The position numbers and the translations under genes are program-made. 64,000 nucleotides of DNA from Mesorhizobium sangaii (GTDB lineage: Bacteria > Pseudomonadota > Alphaproteobacteria > Rhizobiales > Rhizobiaceae): assembly GCF_014207355.1 (NCBI RefSeq), contig NZ_JACHEF010000006.1:124001-188000 (forward strand), written 5' to 3'. Below are positions 40,498 to 48,756 of the stretch, in pieces; positions within the stretch are counted from its first letter, which is position 1, and the number at the start of each line of letters is the position of its first letter. The notes below the pieces were generated by a model. The model made no database searches, was not told the origin of the DNA, and saw nothing but the letters and a program-made list of their open reading frames with translations.

Positions 40498-41223
40498 TCA
40501 GTTGCCGTCGCCGGTCGGCAGCGAGAAGATATAGCCTTCGCCACGCACCGTGCGCAGAAATTTCGGATTGGCCGGATCCGTCTCGATCTTTTTGCGCAGC
40601 CGCATGATGCGAATGTCGACCGCGCGCGACGAGTCAGGGTCTTCGGTGAAGCCGATCGCCTCGGAGATCGCGGCGCGGGTCAGCAGCCGGTTGGCGCGGG
40701 TCAGGAAAACCTCCAGCACGTCGAACTCGCTCTTGGCCATGTCGATCACCGAGCCATTGGCGCCGGTGACCAGCCTGCCGTCGAGATCGGCCTGGAAAGG
40801 GCCAAAGGCAACGGAACGGCGATCCGTCGCGGCCTTCTTGCCCTGAAGCTCCTGCGGCTGAGGAACCCGGCGCAGCACGCTGCGGACCCTTGCCAGCACC
40901 TCGCGCAATTCGTAGGGCTTGACGATGTAGTCGTCGGCGCCGAGTTCCAGCCCGACGATGCGGTCGAGCGCGGTGCCGGCGGCGGTCGCGTAGATGATAC
41001 CGATCGGCAGCCGCGAACGCAGCCAGCGACCGAGCGAGAGGCCATCCTCGCCCGGCATGGCGATGTCAAGGATTGCGAGATGGAACGACTGCGTTTCAAC
41101 GAGGCTGCGCGCGGCGGCCGCACTTTCGGCGGTGGCCACGTCGTAGCCGGCGGCGCCCAGATACTCGGCGACCGCGTCCCTCAGGTCGGGCTCATCCTCG
41201 ACGATGACAATTCTTGCCCGCAC
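40498..41223 (-). CDS. OmpR-family response regulator
   Basis: A 241-aa regulator: receiver (about 3-120) with Glu9/Asp10, phospho-acceptor Asp53 in AILDIAMPG and Lys in VKPYELRE; winged-helix DNA-binding domain (about 135-235) with RIMRLRKKIETDP and VRGEGYIF. The GTG at 41223 is chosen because the receiver begins directly after it; ATGs at 41271 and 41283 would add about 20 residues of no known fold. A palindrome ACTTTC-AGTG-GAAAGT sits just upstream and might be an autoregulatory site. Probably an operon with the hybrid kinase. Confidence 0.88.
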   Translation of the reverse strand: MRARIVIVEDEPDLRDAVAEYLGAAGYDVATAESAAAARSLVETQSFHLAILDIAMPGEDGLSLGRWLRSRLPIGIIYATAAGTALDRIVGLELGADDYIVKPYELREVLARVRSVLRRVPQPQELQGKKAATDRRSVAFGPFQADLDGRLVTGANGSVIDMAKSEFDVLEVFLTRANRLLTRAAISEAIGFTEDPDSSRAVDIRIMRLRKKIETDPANPKFLRTVRGEGYIFSLPTGDGN

Positions 41224-41238
41224 GATGCTCTCGCTCCC

Positions 41239-41254
41239 ACTTTCAGTGGAAAGT
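41239..41254. promoter_or_regulatory. Short palindrome upstream of the response regulator
   Basis: ACTTTC (41239-41244), AGTG, GAAAGT (41249-41254), 16 bases before the chosen GTG. It would be in the untranslated leader or promoter region and may be an operator. Confidence 0.4.
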
Positions 41255-41316
41255 AGATTGGGTATAAACATGATGTCCAGCACTCATATCTAGTTGCCAG
41301 GGAACGGTTGGAAAAT

Positions 41317-42003
41317 ATGGCCGCACGATCCGTCATTGCGCTCGTTTCGGTCGCCGAAGTGGTCGCGACCGAACTCGCCGACCATCTCGAGCGGCGTGGC
41401 CACGATGTGCATCAGGCGCGACAGCCATGGGAGGCTGAGTCGCTGCTGTCGGGAAAGGGCATCGACGTCGTCGTCATCGGCGACAGCCTCAGCCAGGCGG
41501 AGGGGCGGGATCTGCTCAAGCGCTATGGTGGCGAGGGCGGACCGGATTTCATTCTGATCTGCCGGCCGGCAGATCTCGTCGATAAGGTGCTGGCGCTCGA
41601 GCTTGGTGCGGCCGACGTCGTCGAGAGCCCGCTCAATGTCAGGGAACTCGCTGCCCGTGTCGGCGGCCTGCTTTCGCGGCGCGGCAGGGGCACGCAGGAA
41701 CTGATCGTGCTGGAGAACGCGACCGTCGATCTGAGATCGGCCATGGTCATGCATCGGTCCGGCACGGAAGAGCAGCTTTCGCCCGGTCAGGTGGCGCTGC
41801 TCAGGCTGTTCCTGGCCAGTCCGCGCAAGGTGCTGACGCGTGACGATATCATTGCCGCGGCACCTGCCGAAAACGCTGACGCCTTCGATCGCTCGATCGA
41901 TTCGCGCATCGTGCGGCTGCGCCGCAAGCTCGACACCGACACCATTACCACCATACGCGGCGCCGGCTATAGGTTCGATCCGCCGCAGCAATTCGCCGAC
42001 TGA
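41317..42003 (+). CDS. Winged-helix response regulator with degenerate receiver
   Basis: A 228-aa OmpR-like protein. The C-terminal winged helix (about 130-225) is well preserved (LTRDDIIAAA, SRIVRLRRKLDTD, IRGAGYRFDPP). The N-terminal receiver keeps the fold but has lost key residues: no acidic pair near the start (VIALVSVAEVV), Gly-Asp in place of the aligned phospho-acceptor position (VVVIGDSL), and Ser instead of Lys (ESPLNVREL). It probably works without phosphorylation. It is divergent from the canonical two-component pair. ATG 41317 is used; a TTG at 41308 is possible. Confidence 0.82.
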   Translation: MAARSVIALVSVAEVVATELADHLERRGHDVHQARQPWEAESLLSGKGIDVVVIGDSLSQAEGRDLLKRYGGEGGPDFILICRPADLVDKVLALELGAADVVESPLNVRELAARVGGLLSRRGRGTQELIVLENATVDLRSAMVMHRSGTEEQLSPGQVALLRLFLASPRKVLTRDDIIAAAPAENADAFDRSIDSRIVRLRRKLDTDTITTIRGAGYRFDPPQQFAD

Positions 42004-42034
42004 CGGCTGGGCACTGACGTCATCTCTTCGTTCA

Positions 42035-42065
42035 AGCATCGGAGTTTCCACCTGGGTCCGATGCT
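42035..42065. terminator. Hairpin between convergent genes
   Basis: AGCATCGGA (42035-42043) pairs with TCCGATGCT (42057-42065) around a 13-base loop, between the degenerate response regulator and the small membrane ORF. Confidence 0.65.
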
Positions 42066-42073
42066 CCTGACGC

Positions 42074-42241
42074 TCAGCGTACCACCAGCAACGACGGACC
42101 CGATGGTATGTCATTGCCCACGGTGAGCTCGCTCGCATGGGCGCGGTCCCTGAGCAGCACGGTGGCAACGGCGGCAAAGCCCAGCAGGCCCTGCGCGTAA
42201 AGGAGTGCAGAAAGCACCGAAGCAGCAAATTTCGTGTTCAT
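42074..42241 (-). CDS. Small membrane or exported protein (hypothetical)
   Basis: A 55-codon frame starting with ATG at 42241. The product has a basic start (MNTK), a hydrophobic stretch (FAASVLSALLYAQGLLGFAAVATVLL, residues about 5-30) and a short polar tail with a possible signal-peptidase site near AHAS. GGGGA lies about 9 bases upstream. Codon use is like its neighbours. No family is recognised. A hairpin follows directly downstream. Confidence 0.5.
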   Translation of the reverse strand: MNTKFAASVLSALLYAQGLLGFAAVATVLLRDRAHASELTVGNDIPSGPSLLVVR

Positions 42242-42245
42242 CGTA

Positions 42246-42554
42246 TCAGTTCCCCATATGTGTGTTGCAGGTCACTTCAGGATCTCCCGAAGTGCCCGCG
42301 CCGCTCACGGAGCCCCCCGCAGCGGCGCGGGCCTTCGGTCCTCTCGGCAGCAAGTTGCCGGAGGGGCCGCGCACTCCCGTCAGCTTAAGACCGACCCGCC
42401 AGAGGGCCTTGAGCCGAACGATGCGCAGGCTGGAAACAGTCCAGACCGTGGCAAAAAACAGTGCGGCATGCAGTGTCGAAATCTCGCCTGACGTCATCGC
42501 GCCGAGCCTTGCCAGAGGGTTGCCGGCAACCGTGCCGCCGCCGCCGATGACCAC
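42246..42554 (-). CDS. Doubtful hypothetical protein
   Basis: A 102-codon frame beginning with GTG that ends 4 bases before the small membrane ORF. It encodes a possible hydrophobic segment (ALFFATVWTVSSL) and a glycine-rich C-terminus with no known domain. The close spacing suggests an operon, but no ribosome-binding site is clear and the C-terminal half looks non-coding. It may be spurious. Confidence 0.28.
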   Translation of the reverse strand: MVIGGGGTVAGNPLARLGAMTSGEISTLHAALFFATVWTVSSLRIVRLKALWRVGLKLTGVRGPSGNLLPRGPKARAAAGGSVSGAGTSGDPEVTCNTHMGN

Positions 42555-42961
42555 TGCCGCGATGCTGATCCTGAGAACCCAGGACAGTGCGTTCGATTTC
42601 GTTTCGATTTTCGTTACCGGCTGTTTTCGTTACGTCAACTTTGCTTGCGGCCCGTATCCGGATCATGCCGCTTGGAGTCCCGCTTTGTTGCCGATTGGTT
42701 TCGAGATCGATGACCGTTGTTTCGTATGCAGAAATTCGCATTTTCGCTTAGGGGTAAATACCCATGTTCGTGGCGCCAGGCCTCGTCAGCAAGCAGTATC
42801 TGCCCCCATCTCGGCTCCGTCAGCACCGTTTCCTGTTAACCTGAGGAAACAGATTCGAAACACAAACGAGCATTTCACGAAATCTCCCCGAAACAAGGCG
42901 TTGGGATAAGCAGCCATCGAATTGGAGCCGGCCAAGCCCGGCAAAGAGAGGGGATACCATC
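42555..42961. other. AT-richer intergenic stretch
   Basis: About 400 bases with visibly lower GC than the surroundings and several TTTCG runs (42597-42637). TTTCCT (42830-42835) and AGGAAA (42845-42850) form a small inverted repeat about 110 bases before the L,D-transpeptidase. It should contain that gene's promoter. Long open frames crossing it on both strands show no coding features. Confidence 0.45.
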
Positions 42962-43423
42962 ATGCACAACGCCATTTCCGCCAAGCTTATCAACGTCGCC
43001 GCCGCCGCCCTGACCGGTGCGGCACTGCTGTTCGGCGCAGGCTCGGGTGCAGCGCACGCCGCCAACAAGATCGTGGCCCGCGTTTCGCTTTCACAGCAGG
43101 TCATGGAGGTCTCGGTCGATGGCCGGCCGGCCTTCGCCTGGAAGGTTTCCACTGGCGACGGGGCCCATGTGACGCCGACCGGCTCGTTCAAGCCGACGCG
43201 TATGCATGAGATGTGGTATTCGAAGAAGTACGACAACGCGCCGATGCCGCACTCGGTCTTCTTCAGCGGCGGCTATGCGGTGCATGCCACCAACGCGATC
43301 AAACGTCTCGGCCAACCGGCTTCGCATGGCTGCGTGCGACTGCATCCCGACAATGCTGCCGATTTCTATCAGCTCGTCGAAATGTTCGGGCCAACCAACA
43401 CCAGCATCGTCATCGTCAAGTAG
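42962..43423 (+). CDS. L,D-transpeptidase (YkuD family)
   Basis: A 153-aa exported peptidoglycan cross-linking enzyme. A signal peptide covers residues 1-34 (cleavage after AHAA). The catalytic YkuD domain spans about 36-153, with His108 in YAVHATN and the nucleophile Cys124 in SHGCVRLHP. At this length it has the catalytic domain only, without LysM. Such enzymes make 3-3 cross-links or attach proteins to peptidoglycan, both common in rhizobia. A strong hairpin terminator follows at 43539. Confidence 0.93.
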   Translation: MHNAISAKLINVAAAALTGAALLFGAGSGAAHAANKIVARVSLSQQVMEVSVDGRPAFAWKVSTGDGAHVTPTGSFKPTRMHEMWYSKKYDNAPMPHSVFFSGGYAVHATNAIKRLGQPASHGCVRLHPDNAADFYQLVEMFGPTNTSIVIVK

Positions 43424-43538
43424 CAGGCTGTGGAACGGGCAGGCCAATTGCCGCGTCCTTGCTCAAGGCTCCCGCAGGAAAGCTTGTCGCGGTATTGAGT
43501 ACAGCTTACCGGCGGTATCGAGCCCAGCCAAAAAAAGG

Positions 43539-43560
43539 GGCCGGAATTTTCCGGCCTCTT
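43539..43560. terminator. Bidirectional rho-independent terminator
   Basis: GGCCGGAA (43539-43546) and TTCCGGCC (43549-43556) form the stem, flanked by an A-run on the left and TCTTTT on the right. It can end both the L,D-transpeptidase transcript and the convergent efflux operon. Confidence 0.88.
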
Positions 43561-43623
43561 TTGTTTGTCATCCTGTTTTGCGCAATTCAGAACGAACCGC
43601 TGCACACTTTTCTTTGAATTGTT

Positions 43624-46600
43624 TTAGCTCGGCAGTGCCGGCATCAGCTTCGGATCCGGCTTCTCGGCCAGATGCGGCAGGTCCTTGCTGGCGATGAAGG
43701 TGTAGAACATGGGCACGACGAAGAGCGTGAACATGGTGCCGACCAGGATGCCGGTGAAGATGACCAGGCCCATCGAGTAGCGCGCCGCGGCGCCCGCACC
43801 GCTGGACGTGATCAGCGGCACCACGCCAAGCGCCATCGCCGCGGTCGTCATGAGGATCGGCCGCAGGCGGACCTTGGCCGAGGCGATGATGGCGTCACGC
43901 CGCCGCATGCCATGGATTTCACGCTGCTGGTTGGCGAACTCGACCAGAAGGATGCCGTGCTTGGTGATCAGGCCGATCAGCGTGATGAGGCCGACCTGCG
44001 TATAGATGTTGAGCGTGCCGAGGCCCAGATTGAGCGGCACGATGGCGCCGAAGATCGACAGCGGCACCGCCATCATGATGATCAGCGGGTCGCGGAAGCT
44101 TTCGAATTGCGCCGCCAGCACCAGATAGATGACGATGACGGCCGCCGCAAAGGCGATCAGGATGGTGTTGCCCTGTTCTTTCTCCTGCCTGGACTGGCCG
44201 GAGTAATCGATGAAGAAGCTGTCGGGCAGGCTCTCCCTGGCGATGTCCTCCAGCGCCTTCAACCCGTCGCCGGTGGTGACGCCGGGCAGCGGAAGCGCGG
44301 AAATCGTCGCTGAGTTCAGCTGGTTGAACTGCTCGATGGCTGCCGGCGCGGCATTGTTGGAGATCTTCACGACGGCCGACAGCGGCACCATCTCGCCCGT
44401 GACGCTGCGCACGAAGTATTCGCCGAGCTTTTCGGGGTTATCGCGGAATTTCTGCGGCACCTGCGGGATGATGTCGTAGCTGTTGGAGTCGCGATCGAAC
44501 TGCGCCACTTCGGCGCCGCCGACCAGCAGCGTCAGCGTCCGGCCGATATCGGCGATCGGCAGGTTGAGGGCCGCGGCGCGGTCACGATCGATGGTCACCG
44601 TCACCTGCGGGGCGTCATAGGCCATCGAATTCTGCACGACGATGAAGCGGCCGGAGGCCTGCGCCTTGTTCTTGATCTTCTCCGCCACATCGTACACTTC
44701 CGAGGAATCGCCGGTCGATCGCACCACCATGGCGATGGGCAGGCCGCCGCCGGAGCCCGGCAGCGTCGGTGGGGCAAAGACGAAGGCCTGGACACCCGCC
44801 ACCTTGGCGAGACGGGCCGTAATGTCGGCCTGCAATTCCTTGGAATTGCGCTTGCGTTCAGCCCAGTCCTTGAAGGCAAAGCCGACGAAGGCGCTGTTTG
44901 TCTCACCGCTGAAGGCGACAGCGGAGAACTGCGCCCGCGTCTCCGGAATATCCCTCACCAAGCCGAGCATCTGGTTGACGTAGGTCTCGGTGTAATCGGA
45001 CGTCGCATAGCGTGGCGCCGTCACGATCGAGAGCAGAAAACCCTGGTCCTCTTCCGGCGCCAGTTCGGTCGAGGTCTTGGTGAACATGAAGCCGGTGACG
45101 CCGACAAGCGCCAGCACGATGATCAGCGTCAGCGGGCGATAGTTCAGCGAACCGGTGACGGCCCTCTCGTAGACGTGCTCGACCCGCGCGAAGGTGCCGT
45201 CGACAATCCGCTGGAAGCGGCCGGGCGTGCCGGACTTCAAGAGGCGCGCCGACATCATCGGGGTGATGGTGACGGCGATGACACCTGACAGCACCACCGA
45301 GCCGGCCAGCGTGACTGCGAATTCGCGGAACAGCGCGCCGGTCAGGCCGCCGGTGAAGGCCAGCGGCGCAAACACGGCGGCCAGCGTCATCGTCATGGCG
45401 ACAATGGCCGAGGCGATCTCACGCATGCCGCTGAATGCCGCCTGCATCGGCGACATGTGGTCTTCTTCCATGTGCCGGTGGATGTTTTCCACCACCACGA
45501 TGGCGTCATCGACGACAAGGCCGATGGCCAGCACCATGGCCAGCAGGGAGAGAAGGTTGATCGAATAGCCGACCGCAAACAAAAGGAAGCAGACGCCGAT
45601 CAGCGACAGCGGGATGGTGACGATCGGCATCATCACCGAACGGAAAGAGCCAAGGAACAAAAGGATGACGACGATGACGATGGCAACCGCCTCGGCGATG
45701 GTCTTGAACACCTCGTCGATCGAGGCGCTGATCTGCCCGGTCGCATCGTAGACGACCTCGATCGTCATGCCCTTCGGCAGCGTTTCCTGAATCTGCGGCA
45801 CCAGCTTGGTGAGCGCCGCCGCCGTGGTGAGCGGGTTCGCCGCCGGCGTCGGGAAGATGGCGAGGAAGGTGCCGGGCTTGCCGTTGAAGCTGACCCTGGT
45901 GTCGGTGTTCTCGGCGCCGAGTTCGACGCGAGCCACGTCGCGCAGCCGCACCACATTGCCGTCGGTCGAGCGCAGCGGCAGCGCGGCGAATGCTTCCGGC
46001 GTCTGCAGCGTCGAGCGCACCGTGATCGACGAGACGACATACTCGTTCTCTGTATTGCCCGGCGCCGACAGGAAGTTGGAATTGTTGATCGCCTCCAGAA
46101 CCTCGGAGGCCGTCACGCCGCGCGCGGCAAGCTTGACCGGGTCGATCCAGACGCGCATCGAGTATTCCTGGGCGCCGAAGATCTGCACGTCGGCAACGCC
46201 TTCGACCGTCGACATGCGTGGCCGGATGACGCGCTCGATATACTCCGTCAGCTGCTCCTTCGTCATGTTCGGATTCTGCATCGAGATGTACATCATCGCG
46301 AACTGCTGGCCGGTACCCTTGACGATGACGGGGTCCTTGGAGGCGTCCGGCAAGGTGCCGCGCACGCCCTGGACCTTGGACAACACTTCGGTCAGGGCGA
46401 CATCGGGATTGGAGCCAAGCTTCATCTGCACCGTCACGGTGCTGGAGGACGGACGGCTCGACGAGGTGACGTAGTCGATGTTTTCGGTCGAGGCGACGGC
46501 GCGGGCGATCGGGGCGGAAATGAAGCCCTGGATCAGGTCGGCGCTGGCGCCCGGATAGGCCGTCGTGATGGTGATCGCCGTCTCGTCAACCTTCGGATAT

Positions 46601-46707
46601 TGCCGGATCGACAGGTTGAAGATGCCCTGGAAACCCAGCAGCAGGATCATGCAGGCGAGGACTGTCGAAAGGACAGGCCGGCGAATGAAGAGATCGGAAA
46701 AGCTCAT
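43624..46707 (-). CDS. RND efflux transporter, inner-membrane pump subunit (AcrB/MexB superfamily)
   Basis: A 1027-aa proton-driven pump, full length for the HAE1 family. It has twelve membrane helices in two halves and two large periplasmic loops. The helix-4 proton-relay acids are in IGLVVDDAIVVVEN, and the N-terminus SDLFIRRPVLSTVLA is typical. It lacks the lysine/asparagine pattern of heavy-metal pumps as far as I can judge, so the substrates are probably drugs, plant phenolics or detergents. The adaptor gene is upstream with a 4-base overlap. No outer-membrane channel gene is in the operon, so a shared TolC is expected. Confidence 0.94.
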   Translation of the reverse strand: MSFSDLFIRRPVLSTVLACMILLLGFQGIFNLSIRQYPKVDETAITITTAYPGASADLIQGFISAPIARAVASTENIDYVTSSSRPSSSTVTVQMKLGSNPDVALTEVLSKVQGVRGTLPDASKDPVIVKGTGQQFAMMYISMQNPNMTKEQLTEYIERVIRPRMSTVEGVADVQIFGAQEYSMRVWIDPVKLAARGVTASEVLEAINNSNFLSAPGNTENEYVVSSITVRSTLQTPEAFAALPLRSTDGNVVRLRDVARVELGAENTDTRVSFNGKPGTFLAIFPTPAANPLTTAAALTKLVPQIQETLPKGMTIEVVYDATGQISASIDEVFKTIAEAVAIVIVVILLFLGSFRSVMMPIVTIPLSLIGVCFLLFAVGYSINLLSLLAMVLAIGLVVDDAIVVVENIHRHMEEDHMSPMQAAFSGMREIASAIVAMTMTLAAVFAPLAFTGGLTGALFREFAVTLAGSVVLSGVIAVTITPMMSARLLKSGTPGRFQRIVDGTFARVEHVYERAVTGSLNYRPLTLIIVLALVGVTGFMFTKTSTELAPEEDQGFLLSIVTAPRYATSDYTETYVNQMLGLVRDIPETRAQFSAVAFSGETNSAFVGFAFKDWAERKRNSKELQADITARLAKVAGVQAFVFAPPTLPGSGGGLPIAMVVRSTGDSSEVYDVAEKIKNKAQASGRFIVVQNSMAYDAPQVTVTIDRDRAAALNLPIADIGRTLTLLVGGAEVAQFDRDSNSYDIIPQVPQKFRDNPEKLGEYFVRSVTGEMVPLSAVVKISNNAAPAAIEQFNQLNSATISALPLPGVTTGDGLKALEDIARESLPDSFFIDYSGQSRQEKEQGNTILIAFAAAVIVIYLVLAAQFESFRDPLIIMMAVPLSIFGAIVPLNLGLGTLNIYTQVGLITLIGLITKHGILLVEFANQQREIHGMRRRDAIIASAKVRLRPILMTTAAMALGVVPLITSSGAGAAARYSMGLVIFTGILVGTMFTLFVVPMFYTFIASKDLPHLAEKPDPKLMPALPS

Positions 46708-48056
46708 TGCTCGTCGGCCTGCTTGTTCGCCGATTTGGTCGGGTCGATGGTGTTGTCGACGGCGACGGACATGCCGTTGAAGAGCCGGTTCTGACCGGCG
46801 GTGACGACCTCATCGCCAGCCTTCAACCCCTCGACGATCTCGACCATGCCCTCGTTGCGGCGGCCGGGTTTGACGAAGACCTGCGACAGCACCAGCGCAG
46901 GCTTGTCGCCTTCCGCCGCCGGCTTGACCGGATCGGCAGCGTTGTCCGCCGGCTTTGCTGCATCGACAGCCGGCTTGGTTGCATCAGCCGCCGGCTTCAT
47001 GGCATCGGCCGGTTTGGCATCTGCGGGCTTTTTGTCTGCGGGCTGGGCGTCCGCCGGTTTGTCGGGTGCCGACGCGGCGGGCTTTTCTTCCGGCTTGGCC
47101 GCCTGCGTGGGGGGCGCTTCGGCGGGCTTCGCCGCCTGCACCACGAAAATATAATCGCCATAGAGGCTGGTGGTCAGCGCCGTCTGCGGCAGCGCCAGCA
47201 CATTCTGCTCTTCTGGCAGTTCGACACGGACCTGCACGAACTGGCCAGGGGTCAGCTTGCCGTCAGGATTGGCGACTTCCGCCCTGATATTCACCAACCG
47301 GCTGGATGGGTCGATTTTCGGGTCGATGCCGCGAATGGTACCGGCATAGGGCATCTCGCCGCCGCCGATGCCCAGCCGCACCGTCTGGCCAATCTTGAGC
47401 AGCGGGAGTTGTTGTTCGGGAACCGAGAAATCGACCCGCATCGTGTCCAGATCCTGCAACGTCACCACTACGGTGCCAGGCGCCAGGTACTGGCCAAGGT
47501 CGATTCTCGGGATGCCCACCGTGCCGCTGAAAGGCGCCGTCAGCTGCTTTTGGTCGAGCACCGCCTGCAGTTTGTTCACTTGCGCGGCGGTTGCCGATGC
47601 GGTTGCCCGCGCCGTGTCGAGCGTTGCGTCCGCATTGACGCCGCGCCTCTGCAGTTCAATGGCGCGCGTCAGCGCCATTTGGACGACCGCGACTTGCGCC
47701 TTCGTCGCCTCCAGATCGGCGCGCTCGACCGCACCGTCGAGTTGCAGCAGGACCGCGCCTTCCGCAACCTTCTGGTTGGCGTGAAACAGGATCTCCTTGA
47801 CGATGCCTGTGGTTTCAACCGTCAGATCGACACCGCGCACAGCCCTGACCGTACCGATAGCCTCGACGCCCGGTGTCCAAGTCGACGGCTTGGCGATAGT
47901 CGTCGACACGGTCGCCGCCGGCGGCTTCATCGTTGCGAAATACTGCTTGATGCCGTTGTCGCGCAGGAAGTTGAAGCCGACAATGCCACCGACCACGACG
48001 AAGAGGACGAGCAGAACAAGGGCGATGATGACGATACGAAGGATGCGCTTGAACAA
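46704..48056 (-). CDS. RND efflux periplasmic adaptor (membrane fusion protein) with Ala/Lys/Pro-rich insert
   Basis: A 450-aa adaptor: N-terminal membrane anchor (about 5-30), lipoyl halves, a short helical hairpin (about 110-170), beta-barrel and membrane-proximal domains. Between residues about 308 and 386 (46899-47135) is an insert with repeated AKPAD-like units, within the membrane-proximal domain and right after DYIFVVQ. Typical adaptors of about 370 aa lack this. It overlaps the pump gene by 4 bases. The divergent TetR gene and a palindrome lie upstream. Confidence 0.92.
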   Translation of the reverse strand: MFKRILRIVIIALVLLVLFVVVGGIVGFNFLRDNGIKQYFATMKPPAATVSTTIAKPSTWTPGVEAIGTVRAVRGVDLTVETTGIVKEILFHANQKVAEGAVLLQLDGAVERADLEATKAQVAVVQMALTRAIELQRRGVNADATLDTARATASATAAQVNKLQAVLDQKQLTAPFSGTVGIPRIDLGQYLAPGTVVVTLQDLDTMRVDFSVPEQQLPLLKIGQTVRLGIGGGEMPYAGTIRGIDPKIDPSSRLVNIRAEVANPDGKLTPGQFVQVRVELPEEQNVLALPQTALTTSLYGDYIFVVQAAKPAEAPPTQAAKPEEKPAASAPDKPADAQPADKKPADAKPADAMKPAADATKPAVDAAKPADNAADPVKPAAEGDKPALVLSQVFVKPGRRNEGMVEIVEGLKAGDEVVTAGQNRLFNGMSVAVDNTIDPTKSANKQADEQ

Positions 48057-48150
48057 GGAAGTCCCCTCAGCCGAAATCCGGCGCTAAGCGCGGACATCGG
48101 GACACATATCGACTGCGGGTCCCGATTTCAAATAACGGCGGTCTTACTGT

Positions 48151-48164
48151 ACCGTCTGGACGGT
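48151..48164. promoter_or_regulatory. Operator-like palindrome between the efflux operon and tetR
   Basis: ACCGTC-TG-GACGGT is a perfect 6-bp inverted repeat centred between the divergent genes, 37 bases before the regulator ATG. It is a good candidate for the binding site of the adjacent TetR protein. Confidence 0.7.
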
Positions 48165-48201
48165 CTTGTCAATTGGGCCTAAGCTTGCGATGGGAGGGGC
48201 C

Positions 48202-48756
48202 ATGAAAGCTCCAAGATCGAACTCGCGCGAGAAAATTCTTGCTGCGGCGGCCGATGTCGCACGAGAATCCGGACCTGGCAGCCTGTCGTTGGAAGCGGTT
48301 GCCAGCCGCGCCGGCGTATCGAAAGGCGGGTTGCTCTACAATTTCCCGACCAAGGCCAAGTTGATGCAGGGACTGGTCGAGGGCTATTTGCGAGACTTCG
48401 GGCAAGCTCTCGAAACCGCCAACAGCGCCGACAAAGGCAAAAACCCACTCGCCGTCTATGTCGCGCTGTCGGCAGATGATTGCGAGGACAAGCGGCCATC
48501 GGCATCCTGGATCTTTTCGGCAATCGCCGAGGATCCCGACTTCATGACGCCCATAACGACGTTCAAGCGGCAGCTTTTCGAGCGCCTGAAGGGCGAGACG
48601 CCGGATCTGAAGTCGCTGCTGGTCTGCTACCTGGCCATAGAAGGGCTGCGCAGCATGAGCCTCTTCGATGCGGATGTCCTTTCGAAGGACGAGCGGCAGT
48701 TGCTGGTGGCGTCCCTGCTTGAGATTGCAGGATCGCCTCAGACCCGCGAGGACTGA
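48202..48756 (+). CDS. TetR/AcrR family regulator of the RND efflux operon
   Basis: A 184-aa repressor with an N-terminal helix-turn-helix (about residues 8-55; LSLEAVASRAGVSKGGLLYNFPTKAKLM) and a TetR_C-type ligand domain. It is divergent from the adaptor-pump operon, the usual setting for a local drug-responsive repressor. GGAGG lies about 6 bases before the ATG at 48202; starts at 48166 and 48190 are less well supported. Its 3' end overlaps the convergent ATPase gene by 19 bases. Confidence 0.88.
   Translation: MKAPRSNSREKILAAAADVARESGPGSLSLEAVASRAGVSKGGLLYNFPTKAKLMQGLVEGYLRDFGQALETANSADKGKNPLAVYVALSADDCEDKRPSASWIFSAIAEDPDFMTPITTFKRQLFERLKGETPDLKSLLVCYLAIEGLRSMSLFDADVLSKDERQLLVASLLEIAGSPQTRED

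Noticed and set aside
39448..41256. 602-codon plus-strand frame over the kinase and regulator genes
   Set aside because: It crosses two genes with intact catalytic motifs on the other strand.
42205..42909. Plus-strand frame of 234 codons before the L,D-transpeptidase
   Set aside because: No ribosome-binding site, no hydrophobic or domain pattern, and odd amino-acid composition.
45457..48182. Two long plus-strand frames opposite the RND pump and adaptor
   Set aside because: Compositionally biased antisense frames; the minus strand encodes full-length efflux proteins.
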